This document shows, piece by piece, positions 35,472 to 42,697 of a stretch of DNA of 58,374 bases (the stretch's first letter is position 1; every line of letters starts with the position of its first letter). The stretch lies in the NCBI GenBank assembly GCA_028867675.1, contig JAGWGA010000006.1, positions 1 to 58,374 of the forward strand, read 5' to 3'. A program made the translations under genes and the position numbers. The notes beneath the pieces were generated by a model that made no database searches, was not told the DNA's origin, and worked only from the letters and a program-made list of their open reading frames with translations. The stretch is from Nitrososphaerota archaeon (GTDB taxonomy: Archaea; Thermoproteota; Nitrososphaeria; Nitrososphaerales; Nitrosopumilaceae).

Positions 35472-35831
35472 TTGAGTGGAACCATCAAAATAGAAGGGAA
35501 AAACCTCATTTTTGAAATTCATGGAATTGATGTCATTTTAGCAATAAGAAAAAGCATAACTATTCCGCTAGAACATGTAGTATCTGTATCAACAGATAAG
35601 GTATCTTGGGAACCATTTCAACAGCTAAAAGTTGCAGGAACATCTCTTCCAGGAGTGATAAAAGATGGAATGTTTCTTTCAACAGATGGTCTCTTGTTCT
35701 TTGAGATGCATAATACTGACAAGTGCATTACCTTATCACTCAATAATGAAAAGTACAAAAAAATCATTTTTGAAGTGGAAGACAAAGAGTTTGTAGCAAA
35801 AACTATCCGTAGTGCTTTATCTAGAAAATGA
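35472..35831 (+). CDS. PH-like beta-rich hypothetical protein
   Basis: A 119-residue soluble protein. It consists mainly of beta strands with a C-terminal helix (KEFVAKTIRSALSRK), like bacterial PH-domain proteins: SITIPLEHVVSVSTDKVSWE, GVIKDGMFLSTDGLLFFEMH. TTG 35472 is the likely start, with TATGATATTA about 26 nt upstream; a longer version from TTG 35346 would run through the start of the divergent AIPR gene and is unlikely. Function unknown. Confidence 0.6.
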   Translation: MSGTIKIEGKNLIFEIHGIDVILAIRKSITIPLEHVVSVSTDKVSWEPFQQLKVAGTSLPGVIKDGMFLSTDGLLFFEMHNTDKCITLSLNNEKYKKIIFEVEDKEFVAKTIRSALSRK

Positions 35832-35840
35832 TAAAATAAG

Positions 35841-35912
35841 AGGTGAGGAAGGGATTTGAACCCCTATAGATTCGCTTTGCAGGCGAACGCATAGCCACTC
35901 TGCCACCTCACC
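35841..35912 (-). tRNA. tRNA-Cys (GCA)
   Basis: A 72-nt cloverleaf on the minus strand: acceptor GGTGAGG/CCTCACC, anticodon stem TTCGC/GCGAA around CTGCAAA (anticodon GCA), T stem AGGGG/CCCTT with loop TTCAAAT, discriminator T. The D arm is short (GCA/TGC). No intron and no encoded CCA. It lies 9 nt past the convergent PH-like gene. Confidence 0.97.
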
Positions 35913-35953
35913 GCGATCAAAATGGCTTTATTTGAACAATTAAATCTTTTAGA

Positions 35954-36172
35954 TTAAAATTTTGAAAATTGCTTTGCTGCAAGTCTTATATCTTCTGATT
36001 TTATCGTCTTTCTTCCTGCATTCACTGACATCTCTACTGCATTTTTTGCAATTGAACCACCAATCTCTTCTAGTATTCTTCTTAGCTCATTTGCAGATTC
36101 ATCGCTTACTCTTTCAGCACCAGCTTTTTTCAAAATTCTATACATTACCGAAAGACCAAATTCTGTTGTCAT
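35954..36172 (-). CDS. Archaeal histone
   Basis: A 72-residue single histone fold (three helices, no tails): VMYRILKKAGAERVSDESAN, ELRRILEEIGGSIAKNAVEM, then AGRKTIKSEDIRLAAKQF. It packages DNA by forming dimers and longer stacks. The length is typical of thaumarchaeal and euryarchaeal histones. An internal Met at residue 10 is a less likely start. It lies upstream of, and divergent from, the TatD-like gene. Confidence 0.95.
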   Translation of the reverse strand: MTTEFGLSVMYRILKKAGAERVSDESANELRRILEEIGGSIAKNAVEMSVNAGRKTIKSEDIRLAAKQFSKF

Positions 36173-36268
36173 GCAATTAAATCCAAAAACCCTCGATAAA
36201 AGACTTTGAGTGGAAAAAAACTATGCTAGGAACAATTTATACACACTTTTTTAGTCAATAAAGTGTCC

Positions 36269-37024
36269 ATGGTTTGGTTGACTGATGCTCATATTCACCT
36301 ATCAGACAACGAGTATTTGTCGGATTTACCGTATATCCTAACAGCTATGGACCGATTGAAGATTAAAGCTTGTTGTGTTTCCATGGATAATCAAACTTCA
36401 AAAGCTTCACTAGATTTAGGAGAACGTAGTCCACTAGTTCTTCCCTTTATTGGGATTCATCCAGAAAAAGCATCCGATGATCTTGATTTCATGATGGACA
36501 TGATTAAACAAAATTCTGGTAAAATATCTGGAATTGGAGAGATTGGTCTTGATAAGACATATGTCTCCGATGAGGCCGGTTTCTCAAGACAAGTATTTGT
36601 ATTCAAAGAATTACTATCTCTTGCAGAAAAATTAGGAAAACCCGTATCGATTCATTCTAGAAAAACTCTGGATGAAATATTTTCTATACTTCCATCTTAT
36701 TCAATCAAGGGTGTACTACTCCATTGGTTTTCTGGTAGCAAAAAGCAATTGCAACAAGCCATGGATCTTGGTTGTTATGTATCATATGGGCCTGCTATGG
36801 TTTACGCCGAAGACAAGCAAGTTCTTCTTTCATTGACTAGTCAAGACAAGATACTAGTAGAGACCGATGGGCCGGTAAGATTTTCAAGATGCTTTGGACA
36901 AAAAACTGCACAGGTAACATTTCTACCTAGTGTACTTTTTTGTGCAGCCTATGTGCTGAACAAGCCATATGATGAGATGTTGTCAATTACTGAGAAAAAT
37001 ACTAGTTCGTACCTTGGTGTATAG
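36269..37024 (+). CDS. TatD-family metal-dependent hydrolase
   Basis: A 251-residue TIM-barrel hydrolase: TDAHIHLSD supplies the first metal ligands, GIGEIGLDKTY the catalytic Glu, VSIHSRKTLDE and LLHWFSGS further His, VETDGPVRFSR the final Asp. TatD proteins are 3'-5' DNases or RNases or related phosphodiesterases. ATG 36269 is chosen; a GTG at 36263 would add two residues. TATA-like AATTTATAC lies about 30 nt upstream. Confidence 0.88.
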   Translation: MVWLTDAHIHLSDNEYLSDLPYILTAMDRLKIKACCVSMDNQTSKASLDLGERSPLVLPFIGIHPEKASDDLDFMMDMIKQNSGKISGIGEIGLDKTYVSDEAGFSRQVFVFKELLSLAEKLGKPVSIHSRKTLDEIFSILPSYSIKGVLLHWFSGSKKQLQQAMDLGCYVSYGPAMVYAEDKQVLLSLTSQDKILVETDGPVRFSRCFGQKTAQVTFLPSVLFCAAYVLNKPYDEMLSITEKNTSSYLGV

Positions 37025-37055
37025 GTATAAAAAACCCCTTTTAGCAATCAACCTA

Positions 37056-37322
37056 GTGAATAGAATCAAAAAGATTTCCATGGAGTTAATGACTACTTAT
37101 AAAGGAAAATTTGATAATGATTTTGTACACAACAAAAAAATTCTAAATGAAATAGCAATTGTACGTTCAAAGGGTCTTAAGAACGAGATTGCAGGCTATA
37201 TTTCCACTTATATCAAAAGAGAATTACAAGACAAGGCAGAAAAAGAATCCGAAGCAGCAGCAATTGCTCATGATGAAACAGTTGAAGAAACTGAAGAGAT
37301 CGAAGAGCAAATTCTTAACTAG
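37056..37322 (+). CDS. rps17e: 30S ribosomal protein eS17
   Basis: An 88-residue small-subunit protein of archaea and eukaryotes: VNRIKKISMELMTTYKGKF, then FVHNKKILNEIAIVRSKGLK and IAGYISTYIKREL. The C-terminus carries an additional acidic tail (ETEEIEEQ). GTG 37056 is used because GGTATAAAAAAC (about 37024-37034) lies about 26 nt upstream, as for a leaderless mRNA. The longer frame from 36969 overlaps the TatD gene and is not credible. Confidence 0.9.
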   Translation: MNRIKKISMELMTTYKGKFDNDFVHNKKILNEIAIVRSKGLKNEIAGYISTYIKRELQDKAEKESEAAAIAHDETVEETEEIEEQILN

Positions 37323-37367
37323 ATATTTTACAAAAATCCCATATACTGCATTCCTTTCTTTGATTAT

Positions 37368-38144
37368 GTGTTAACTGTAAAACTACTGGGCGGAGCCAAA
37401 AAATCGTTTTCGTCGGAAAAATTAGAGATTCCAAGTGATTCCATGAATGTATCCGCTCTTTTAGAATATTTAGAAAAAAATACTCTAGAAAATATGCCAC
37501 ATCTTGATCCTAACAATATTCTAGTTGCAATAAACGGCATTGATTCATCTGCATTACAAGGAAAAAATACTTCATTAAAAGATGGGGATGTTATTAGTAT
37601 AATTCCACTAGTTCATGGAGGTGCATCAAAGAGAATACAGTTTAGTTTAATGAAAAATTTTGTAGAACTGGTACGACTCAAAAAAACACAAGACTCGATT
37701 AAATTCATAGAATCACTAAGGGAAAAATATTCTGACGTTACAATCCAAGGCGTCAGAGATCCTTTTATCTTGAATGCAGAACACGCAAAAAAGATTATCT
37801 CAATTTCCTTGTCTGCACAAAAGGCAGATACTTTACTTTCAAATAAAATTGAGACTGATATTTTGATGAGATTTGCATGTACAAGACAAATTAGTGAGGC
37901 AATCTCCAAAGCTGGCGTAAAAAAGAATGCTGATTCAATATTAGTTATGATTGGAAAAAAATCAGACCTTGACAAGATATTTTCTGAAATTGAAGATCTT
38001 CTAACCAATAGTGTATTTTCAAAAGACAATTCTGGATTGATAAAAAAAGAATTTGGAATAACGGAAAAACAACTTGAATGCATAATCTCTAAAACTCCAT
38101 TGGAAGACCTGCTAGCAGAAAAGTCTGCGGTATTATTCCATTGA
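37368..38144 (+). CDS. Ubiquitin-like (MoaD/ThiS/Urm1) domain fused to KEOPS subunit Cgi121
   Basis: A 258-residue fusion. Residues 1-85 form a beta-grasp domain of the MoaD/ThiS/SAMP type, ending IIPLVHGG with the Gly-Gly at 84-85 (codon of G85 at 37620-37622). Normally Gly-Gly is the C-terminus and is adenylated or thiocarboxylated; here about 170 residues follow. That part matches Cgi121: a strand-rich start (DVTIQGVRDPFILNAEHAKK) and FACTRQISEAISKAGVKKNA. Cgi121 delivers tRNA to the KEOPS complex that makes t6A. The fusion could be a pro-protein cut after Gly-Gly, or a permanent domain pair. GTG 37368 is supported by a TATA-like CATATACT about 26 nt upstream. Its end overlaps the convergent THUMP gene by 12 nt. 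Confidence 0.82.
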   Translation: MLTVKLLGGAKKSFSSEKLEIPSDSMNVSALLEYLEKNTLENMPHLDPNNILVAINGIDSSALQGKNTSLKDGDVISIIPLVHGGASKRIQFSLMKNFVELVRLKKTQDSIKFIESLREKYSDVTIQGVRDPFILNAEHAKKIISISLSAQKADTLLSNKIETDILMRFACTRQISEAISKAGVKKNADSILVMIGKKSDLDKIFSEIEDLLTNSVFSKDNSGLIKKEFGITEKQLECIISKTPLEDLLAEKSAVLFH

Positions 38145-38654
38145 ATCGCGCTTGAGTTTTAGAGTACTGATTATGTCTTCCTCTTTTAGAATAGACACGC
38201 CTGTTATGCCGCCCATTATCTGAATCATGACGTTCCAGTCATAGGTCTCTAAAGAGACCTTGTTTGGAATGATGTCTGCGATTGCATCTATTAGTTCCTT
38301 TGAGGATATCTCGTTGCCTCTTTTTTCAATTGTGATACGATAGGTATCTGTATCCTTCATGACCTTGACTTGACTTCTGACACTTTCTACTATATTTTCA
38401 AGACCTGTTGTGGTAGACTGTCTTAGTGGAATAAATCTATGACAGTATCTCATCCTCCACGGTTCATCAAGAATTATTTTTTTTATTTCACTTATGGCAA
38501 CAAATGGATCAACTGAGGTGTCTATCCAAATAATTCCTGAAAAACTAGATTTGCCTATTCTTGGATGTTCGTCTCCCAGTTCTTCAATAATTTCGCCAAT
38601 TTCATCACATGCTTCTTCTTCGAGATGTCGACTACAGGTTACTATTAAATTCAA
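38133..38654 (-). CDS. THUMP-domain protein (Tan1-like)
   Basis: A 173-residue protein with the N-terminal ferredoxin-like NLIVTCSRHLEEEACDEIGE and a THUMP core (DTDTYRITIEKRGNEISSKE, PNKVSLETYDWNVMIQIMGG). THUMP domains bind the tRNA acceptor end; the Tan1 type helps Nat10/TmcA-like enzymes make ac4C. No catalytic domain is present. It shares a 4-nt ATGA overlap with the Sua5 gene upstream, so both are tRNA-modification genes on one transcript. Confidence 0.87.
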   Translation of the reverse strand: MNLIVTCSRHLEEEACDEIGEIIEELGDEHPRIGKSSFSGIIWIDTSVDPFVAISEIKKIILDEPWRMRYCHRFIPLRQSTTTGLENIVESVRSQVKVMKDTDTYRITIEKRGNEISSKELIDAIADIIPNKVSLETYDWNVMIQIMGGITGVSILKEEDIISTLKLKRDSME

Positions 38655-39241
38655 ACTAGATTCTCCAATTTTATTTTGCCCTGTCTCACTATTTTTAATT
38701 CATTGCCAACAACTTCGACTATGGTGGATTCACCAGAATTTGAAATTTTTCCTCCATCTAATAGAATATCATAGCCTGAAAATTCGTCCAAAATCTCCTT
38801 TGAATCATCAAATGAAGATTGTCCAGAAAAGTTTGCACTAGTACCTACAAGCAATCTGCATTTTTCTAAAAGAGAAAGTACACCGGGATGATTTGGAACT
38901 CGTACTGCAATTTTACCTTCAAGACCTAAAGACTCTGCAATTTTTCTGTCTTTAACTGGAAGAATTAATGTAACAGGACCAGGCCAAAACTTGTCTGCAA
39001 TCTTTTCTGATATGGCATCAAAAAATGCTATGCTTTCTACATCTTTTTTGGAAAAAGCTAGAACCGGAAGCTGCTTCATTTTCTCTCTGCCTTTTATGTT
39101 GTATATCTTGTTAACCGCATCCGAGTTGTACGGATCGCATCCTACTCCATAAACAGTATCGGTTGGAAAAACAATAATTCCTCCTTTCTTAATGGAATCA
39201 TAAGCATCTCTTATTCCTAGTTCATTACACTGAAGAATCAC
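38651..39241 (-). CDS. Threonylcarbamoyl-AMP synthase (Sua5/YrdC)
   Basis: Makes threonylcarbamoyl-AMP from Thr, bicarbonate and ATP, the first step to t6A37 on tRNAs. The 196-residue YrdC domain shows GGIIVFPTDTVYGVGCD, KGREKMKQLPVLAFSK, WPGPVTLILP and GTSANFSGQ. It lacks the Sua5 C-terminal domain. It heads a two-gene operon with the THUMP protein and lies within 1 kb of the Cgi121 fusion, which acts in the following step. Confidence 0.93.
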   Translation of the reverse strand: MILQCNELGIRDAYDSIKKGGIIVFPTDTVYGVGCDPYNSDAVNKIYNIKGREKMKQLPVLAFSKKDVESIAFFDAISEKIADKFWPGPVTLILPVKDRKIAESLGLEGKIAVRVPNHPGVLSLLEKCRLLVGTSANFSGQSSFDDSKEILDEFSGYDILLDGGKISNSGESTIVEVVGNELKIVRQGKIKLENLV

Positions 39242-39317
39242 ATTTTTCTCAGGTGCTTATTAGTAAATTATCTCTTTTTATGAAAATGATATATCGTTGA
39301 TTTAAGTATTGTATACG

Positions 39318-39419
39318 ATGAATGAAGTAGCACAATGCCAATGTCCTCCTGGTGGGGAAACCTACGAAGACGAAGATGGAATGCAGATCTGCGTTTCATG
39401 CGGCGGCTGGGTAGCGTAA
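39318..39419 (+). CDS. Zinc-ribbon microprotein (33 aa)
   Basis: Encodes 33 residues: MNEVAQCQCPPGGETYEDED, then QICVSCGGWVA. Two CxC/CxxC pairs give a mini zinc ribbon. A TATA-like GATTTAAG lies about 22-26 nt before the ATG, and a perfect 5-bp hairpin (39426-39438) lies 6 nt after the stop. Coding is likely but the protein is too short to assign. Confidence 0.5.
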   Translation: MNEVAQCQCPPGGETYEDEDGMQICVSCGGWVA

Positions 39420-39425
39420 AATAAC

Positions 39426-39438
39426 GCCACAAGGTGGC
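39426..39438 (+). terminator. Short hairpin after the zinc-ribbon microgene
   Basis: GCCAC (39426-39430) pairs with GTGGC (39434-39438) around loop AAG, just downstream of the 33-residue frame and before an AT-rich run. It may end that transcript. Archaeal termination mostly relies on T runs, so this is tentative. Confidence 0.35.
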
Positions 39439-39495
39439 AATTATAGTATCATTACTGTGCAAGTCTTTTATAGGAAAATATTTTCACTGAGTGAT

Positions 39496-39591
39496 ATGTC
39501 CGACAATATGGAAAATGATTTTGAAGATGATTTTGAAGACGATGATGTAGAAGATGAAAAAGAAGATATCGTAGATGAGGGGGAAACCTAA
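39496..39591 (+). CDS. Highly acidic microprotein (31 aa)
   Basis: Encodes 31 residues, about two thirds Asp or Glu (MSDNMENDFEDDFEDDDVED). The stop overlaps that of the convergent winged-helix gene by 4 nt (bases CTAA), the same configuration as four other convergent pairs in this window. Possibly a disordered acidic tail-like protein; function unknown. Confidence 0.45.
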   Translation: MSDNMENDFEDDFEDDDVEDEKEDIVDEGET

Positions 39592-39878
39592 ATTCTTAAT
39601 CCAAACGAATCAGCAAACTCTCTGAATCCACGGTAGGCTTGAAGAAATTCTCTGCCTCTATTACTGATTTTATATTTACAGGCTCGGTCTGAATTGGTCT
39701 GCTCTAATAGTCCCTGTGAAACAAGTGTGTCCAAAATTTTTGAAAGTCTAGCATATGAGACATTTGCTTTTCGAATTAAATAAGTGACACTTGCACCAGA
39801 TTCATCAGGTGCTTCATCTCTTGCAGTAGAGAGAATGTCTCCGATAATACTTACATGAGTTCTATACGCTACTGCCAA
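39588..39878 (-). CDS. Small winged-helix regulator (ArnR1-like), paralogue 2
   Basis: A 96-residue winged-helix protein: MAVAYRTHVSIIGDILSTAR, VTYLIRKANVSYARLSKILD (recognition region), wing CKYKISNRGREFLQ, then YRGFREFADSFGLRI. It is a paralogue of the protein at 32350-32631, with the same order of elements and the same ends. Its first 17 nt overlap the end of the membrane-protein gene upstream, so the two are probably co-expressed. Confidence 0.82.
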   Translation of the reverse strand: MAVAYRTHVSIIGDILSTARDEAPDESGASVTYLIRKANVSYARLSKILDTLVSQGLLEQTNSDRACKYKISNRGREFLQAYRGFREFADSFGLRI

Positions 39879-40497
39879 ATCCTGGCCTCCTCAAAGGAAC
39901 CTGTGAAATTGGAACAAAGAGTGCCCCCAATCCTACAATCTTTGTAGAGACTGAGATAAAATACAAAATTGATTTTGGAAACACAATTGAATACCAGCCT
40001 AAAAATTCTCCTAATGCAAGTAAACCAAGGCCCGCAGCTACGAAAATAGTGCTCCTTTTTCTATTTTCCATGTACGATAATATTGTTTCAATTGTCCCAT
40101 ATACCAGTAGGATAAAAGAAATTGACCTTATAATATGCTCAATTGAATTACCTGGAATGATGAAAAGTGGTACTGCGATAGTTTTGAGAAACCTCGACTT
40201 GGGGAAAAAAGATTTTATCCCATGAGAGAATGCTATGAAAAAGTACCCTATAGTCTGAATCCCTAATCCTAGGGTCTGAATCCATGGGTCTACCTTGGTA
40301 AAACCAAAGACAAATGATTCTATTAGAAAACCAAAGCCTACTACTCCAAATCCTATACTGATTGCAAAAAATGAGATGTTTAATCTAAAAAGAGTGGGAC
40401 TGCCAGTATTTTTGAATCCGATATATGCAAAAATTCCTAAAACTAAACCAACTACAAACCCTAAAAGATTAAGAATGGACTCAAGAATAAATTCCAA
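39862..40497 (-). CDS. Polytopic membrane protein
   Basis: A 211-residue protein with about six or seven membrane segments (ESILNLLGFVVGLVLGIFAY; ISFFAISIGFGVVGFGFLIE; LGLGIQTIGYFFIAF; IRSISFILLVYGTIETIL; IFVAAGLGLLALGEFLG and a last one near the C-terminus). No transporter motif is visible. It is translated just ahead of the winged-helix paralogue; that regulator could act on, or with, it. Confidence 0.75.
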   Translation of the reverse strand: MEFILESILNLLGFVVGLVLGIFAYIGFKNTGSPTLFRLNISFFAISIGFGVVGFGFLIESFVFGFTKVDPWIQTLGLGIQTIGYFFIAFSHGIKSFFPKSRFLKTIAVPLFIIPGNSIEHIIRSISFILLVYGTIETILSYMENRKRSTIFVAAGLGLLALGEFLGWYSIVFPKSILYFISVSTKIVGLGALFVPISQVPLRRPGFGSSV

Positions 40498-40547
40498 TTA
40501 TGAATAATGCCGTCTGAAATTACATAAGGCTTGTAGTGTATTTTTTT

Positions 40548-40754
40548 CTACCATTCATCAAGAGTTCCGGGTGTAGTACCATTGGTGTCTTTTGTATAAT
40601 CGCCCAAAATGTCCGAATATCTTGCATCCTTGTATGCTATAAATTTCACATATTCACCATATGACATGTCTAGCGAACAATGTGAACATTTGACGTATGT
40701 GAAATCATCTCCAAGTTCTGCAATCTTATCACACTTGGGACATTTGATTTTCAT
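40548..40754 (-). CDS. Small zinc-ribbon protein
   Basis: A 68-residue protein with an N-terminal ribbon: MKIKCPKCDKIAELGDDF then VKCSHCSLDMSYGEYVKF, and a polar C-terminal tail (DTNGTTPGTLDEW). The two CxxC pairs are well spaced. The function may be nucleic-acid or protein binding. It lies head to head with the YggX-like gene, with a 72-nt promoter spacer. Confidence 0.72.
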   Translation of the reverse strand: MKIKCPKCDKIAELGDDFTYVKCSHCSLDMSYGEYVKFIAYKDARYSDILGDYTKDTNGTTPGTLDEW

Positions 40755-40826
40755 GGTACTATATTACTTCCAAGACCTATTATCTCTTCTTAAAGAATTA
40801 AATTGCTATGGTATCTAGTTTGAATC

Positions 40827-41102
40827 ATGACAAGAACCTGTACCAAGTGTAAAAAGGAAATTCCAGACGATATGCAACTTGATCCTTTTGCTGTAAATTA
40901 TCCATGCTGTAACACATGCTGGGAAGAATGGAAGCAATATCGAATCATGGTAATGAATGAAATGAAACTAGACATGTCAATGCCCGATCACAGAAAGGTA
41001 GTTAAAAAATATGAAAAAGTCTTTGTCGGTGTTATGACTCCTGAGGGAGATGTAATCAATTACGCTGACGAAAACAAGAGAAAGCCGGACAGCCCTCTTT
41101 AG
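40827..41102 (+). CDS. YggX-like protein with N-terminal zinc ribbon
   Basis: A 91-residue protein. It starts with RTCTKCKKEIP and NYPCCNTCWEEW, a Cys-rich ribbon, and continues EEWKQYRIMVMNEMKLDMSM and VKKYEKVFVG, resembling the helical part of Fe(2+)-trafficking/YggX proteins, which protect Fe-S clusters from oxidation. The pairing with a zinc ribbon is unusual. Its stop overlaps the convergent gene by 4 nt. The YggX assignment is by motif only. Confidence 0.65.
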   Translation: MTRTCTKCKKEIPDDMQLDPFAVNYPCCNTCWEEWKQYRIMVMNEMKLDMSMPDHRKVVKKYEKVFVGVMTPEGDVINYADENKRKPDSPL

Positions 41103-41560
41103 AGACCAATCTCACTTTTTGCCCTTTGAGGGATAATCATAAACAATCTCTTCTTGGCATTTTCATCAAATTTTTCCACTATGCTTTTTAGCGTTACAGA
41201 AAGAACTACTCTTTGTTGTATATCAAGTGACATATATATTTCAAAAACTCCATCTAGATTAAACGCAATTAGTTTTTCTGGATGGGATGTTATTTCATTG
41301 ATGTAATTTGAAAACATTGTACTTCTTTGCTCTTCTGATAAAGTACAGAGAATCTCAAGCCATGTCTTAAACAAGGTTGAAAATTTGTCAAACTGTATAG
41401 TTGGACCTGCCTGCAATGCATTGTTTATGATCTCATTCTTGTCTTCTCGATTCATTGAAAAAAACTCTGTCAGTCTCTTTTTTAGAATGGGCTTTCTTAG
41501 AAATTCAGGTAATCCTGCCAGATTTACTATGATATTTCCAGCATGATTTGGTGAAGACAT
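41099..41560 (-). CDS. Helical hypothetical protein
   Basis: A 153-residue all-helical, soluble protein (GLPEFLRKPILKKRLTEFFS; TWLEILCTLSEEQRSTMF; SLDIQQRVVLSVTLKSIVEK; NAKKRLFMIIPQRAKSEIGL). The three or four similar helical blocks suggest a repeat-like bundle. I do not recognise the family. It is divergent from purA with a 79-nt spacer and overlaps the YggX-like gene at its stop. Confidence 0.6.
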   Translation of the reverse strand: MSSPNHAGNIIVNLAGLPEFLRKPILKKRLTEFFSMNREDKNEIINNALQAGPTIQFDKFSTLFKTWLEILCTLSEEQRSTMFSNYINEITSHPEKLIAFNLDGVFEIYMSLDIQQRVVLSVTLKSIVEKFDENAKKRLFMIIPQRAKSEIGL

Positions 41561-41639
41561 GAAATTTGAAGACTTGGATCTCTTGTAAAATCGTATTGCT
41601 AAGATTTGGCTTAAATATCTCCGGTTATGCTCTCCCTGT

Positions 41640-42641
41640 ATGCCTTCTACAGTAATTGTTGGTGGATTTTATGGAGATGAGGGAAAAGGAAAGATTGTAT
41701 CTTATCTTGCGATTAAAGATAATCCCACTGTAGCTGTTAGAGGTGGAGTGGGACCAAATGCCGGTCACACAATAGAACATGACAATAAAAAATACAAAGT
41801 TAGAATGTTGCCAAGTGCATTTCTTAATGCTAATACAAGATTGCTAATAGGCCCTGGAGTTGTAGTTAGTCCAGAAGTTCTTCTAAAAGAGATTGAAGAG
41901 TTTAAGACTCATGATAGGTCGTATGTAGACTTTCAATGCGGAATAATAGAAGAATCACACAGAACAACAGATTCTGGTGGAAGGCTAAAGCAGTCAATTG
42001 GAAGTACTGGTACCGGTACAGGACCTGCAAATGCCGACAGGGCAATGCGCACACTAAAACTTGCAAAGGATATTGATTCTCTTGCAATGTATCTTGATGA
42101 TGTTCCAAACCAGGTAAATTTTGCACTAGATAGAAAAGAAAACGTCATAGTTGAAGGAACCCAAGGGACATTTCTCTCATTATGGCATGGAACATATCCA
42201 TTTGTTACATCAAAAGATGTAACTGCATCTGCTATATGTGCAGATGTGGGAATTGGACCAAAGAGTGTGGATGAAGTACTTCTAGTTTTCAAGGCATTTG
42301 TTACTAGAGTTGGAGAGGGCCCGCTAAAAAATGAGATTTCTCCCGAAACGGCAGTGGCAAAAGGCTGGCAAGAAGTTGGAACAGTTACTGGAAGACAAAG
42401 ACGTGCAGCTGAATTTGATTTTGATCTTGCCAAGAGATCAATTATGCTAAATAGTGCAACTCAGCTTGGAATTACAAAACTCGATGTGGTATTTCCAGAA
42501 TGTGCACATATGCAGTCATATGCAGATTTGAGTTCTCCTGCCAAATTCTTTATCAAAAATATTGAAGAGAAACTTAAAGTTCCTGTTACATTGATTGGCA
42601 CAGGCCCTGATGTATATGATATAATTGATAGAAGACAATAG
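41640..42641 (+). CDS. purA: Adenylosuccinate synthetase (archaeal short form)
   Basis: Couples GTP hydrolysis to formation of adenylosuccinate from IMP and Asp. At 333 residues it is the short archaeal type, lacking about 100 residues present in bacterial PurA. Conserved segments are GGFYGDEGKGKIVSYLA (catalytic Asp and P-loop-like), GPNAGHTIEH with the general-acid His, STGTGTGPANADRAMRTL and VGTVTGRQRRAAEFD. Its successor enzyme PurB lies at 25192. Confidence 0.95.
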   Translation: MPSTVIVGGFYGDEGKGKIVSYLAIKDNPTVAVRGGVGPNAGHTIEHDNKKYKVRMLPSAFLNANTRLLIGPGVVVSPEVLLKEIEEFKTHDRSYVDFQCGIIEESHRTTDSGGRLKQSIGSTGTGTGPANADRAMRTLKLAKDIDSLAMYLDDVPNQVNFALDRKENVIVEGTQGTFLSLWHGTYPFVTSKDVTASAICADVGIGPKSVDEVLLVFKAFVTRVGEGPLKNEISPETAVAKGWQEVGTVTGRQRRAAEFDFDLAKRSIMLNSATQLGITKLDVVFPECAHMQSYADLSSPAKFFIKNIEEKLKVPVTLIGTGPDVYDIIDRRQ

Positions 42642-42697
42642 GGAAAAGCAAAATTACAAGCGACTACTTTTAATGGGGATGATTTTTGTAAAATAAT

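Noticed and set aside
36969-37055. N-terminal extension of eS17
   Set aside because: It overlaps the TatD gene and does not match eS17; GTG 37056 fits both the family start and the TATA position.
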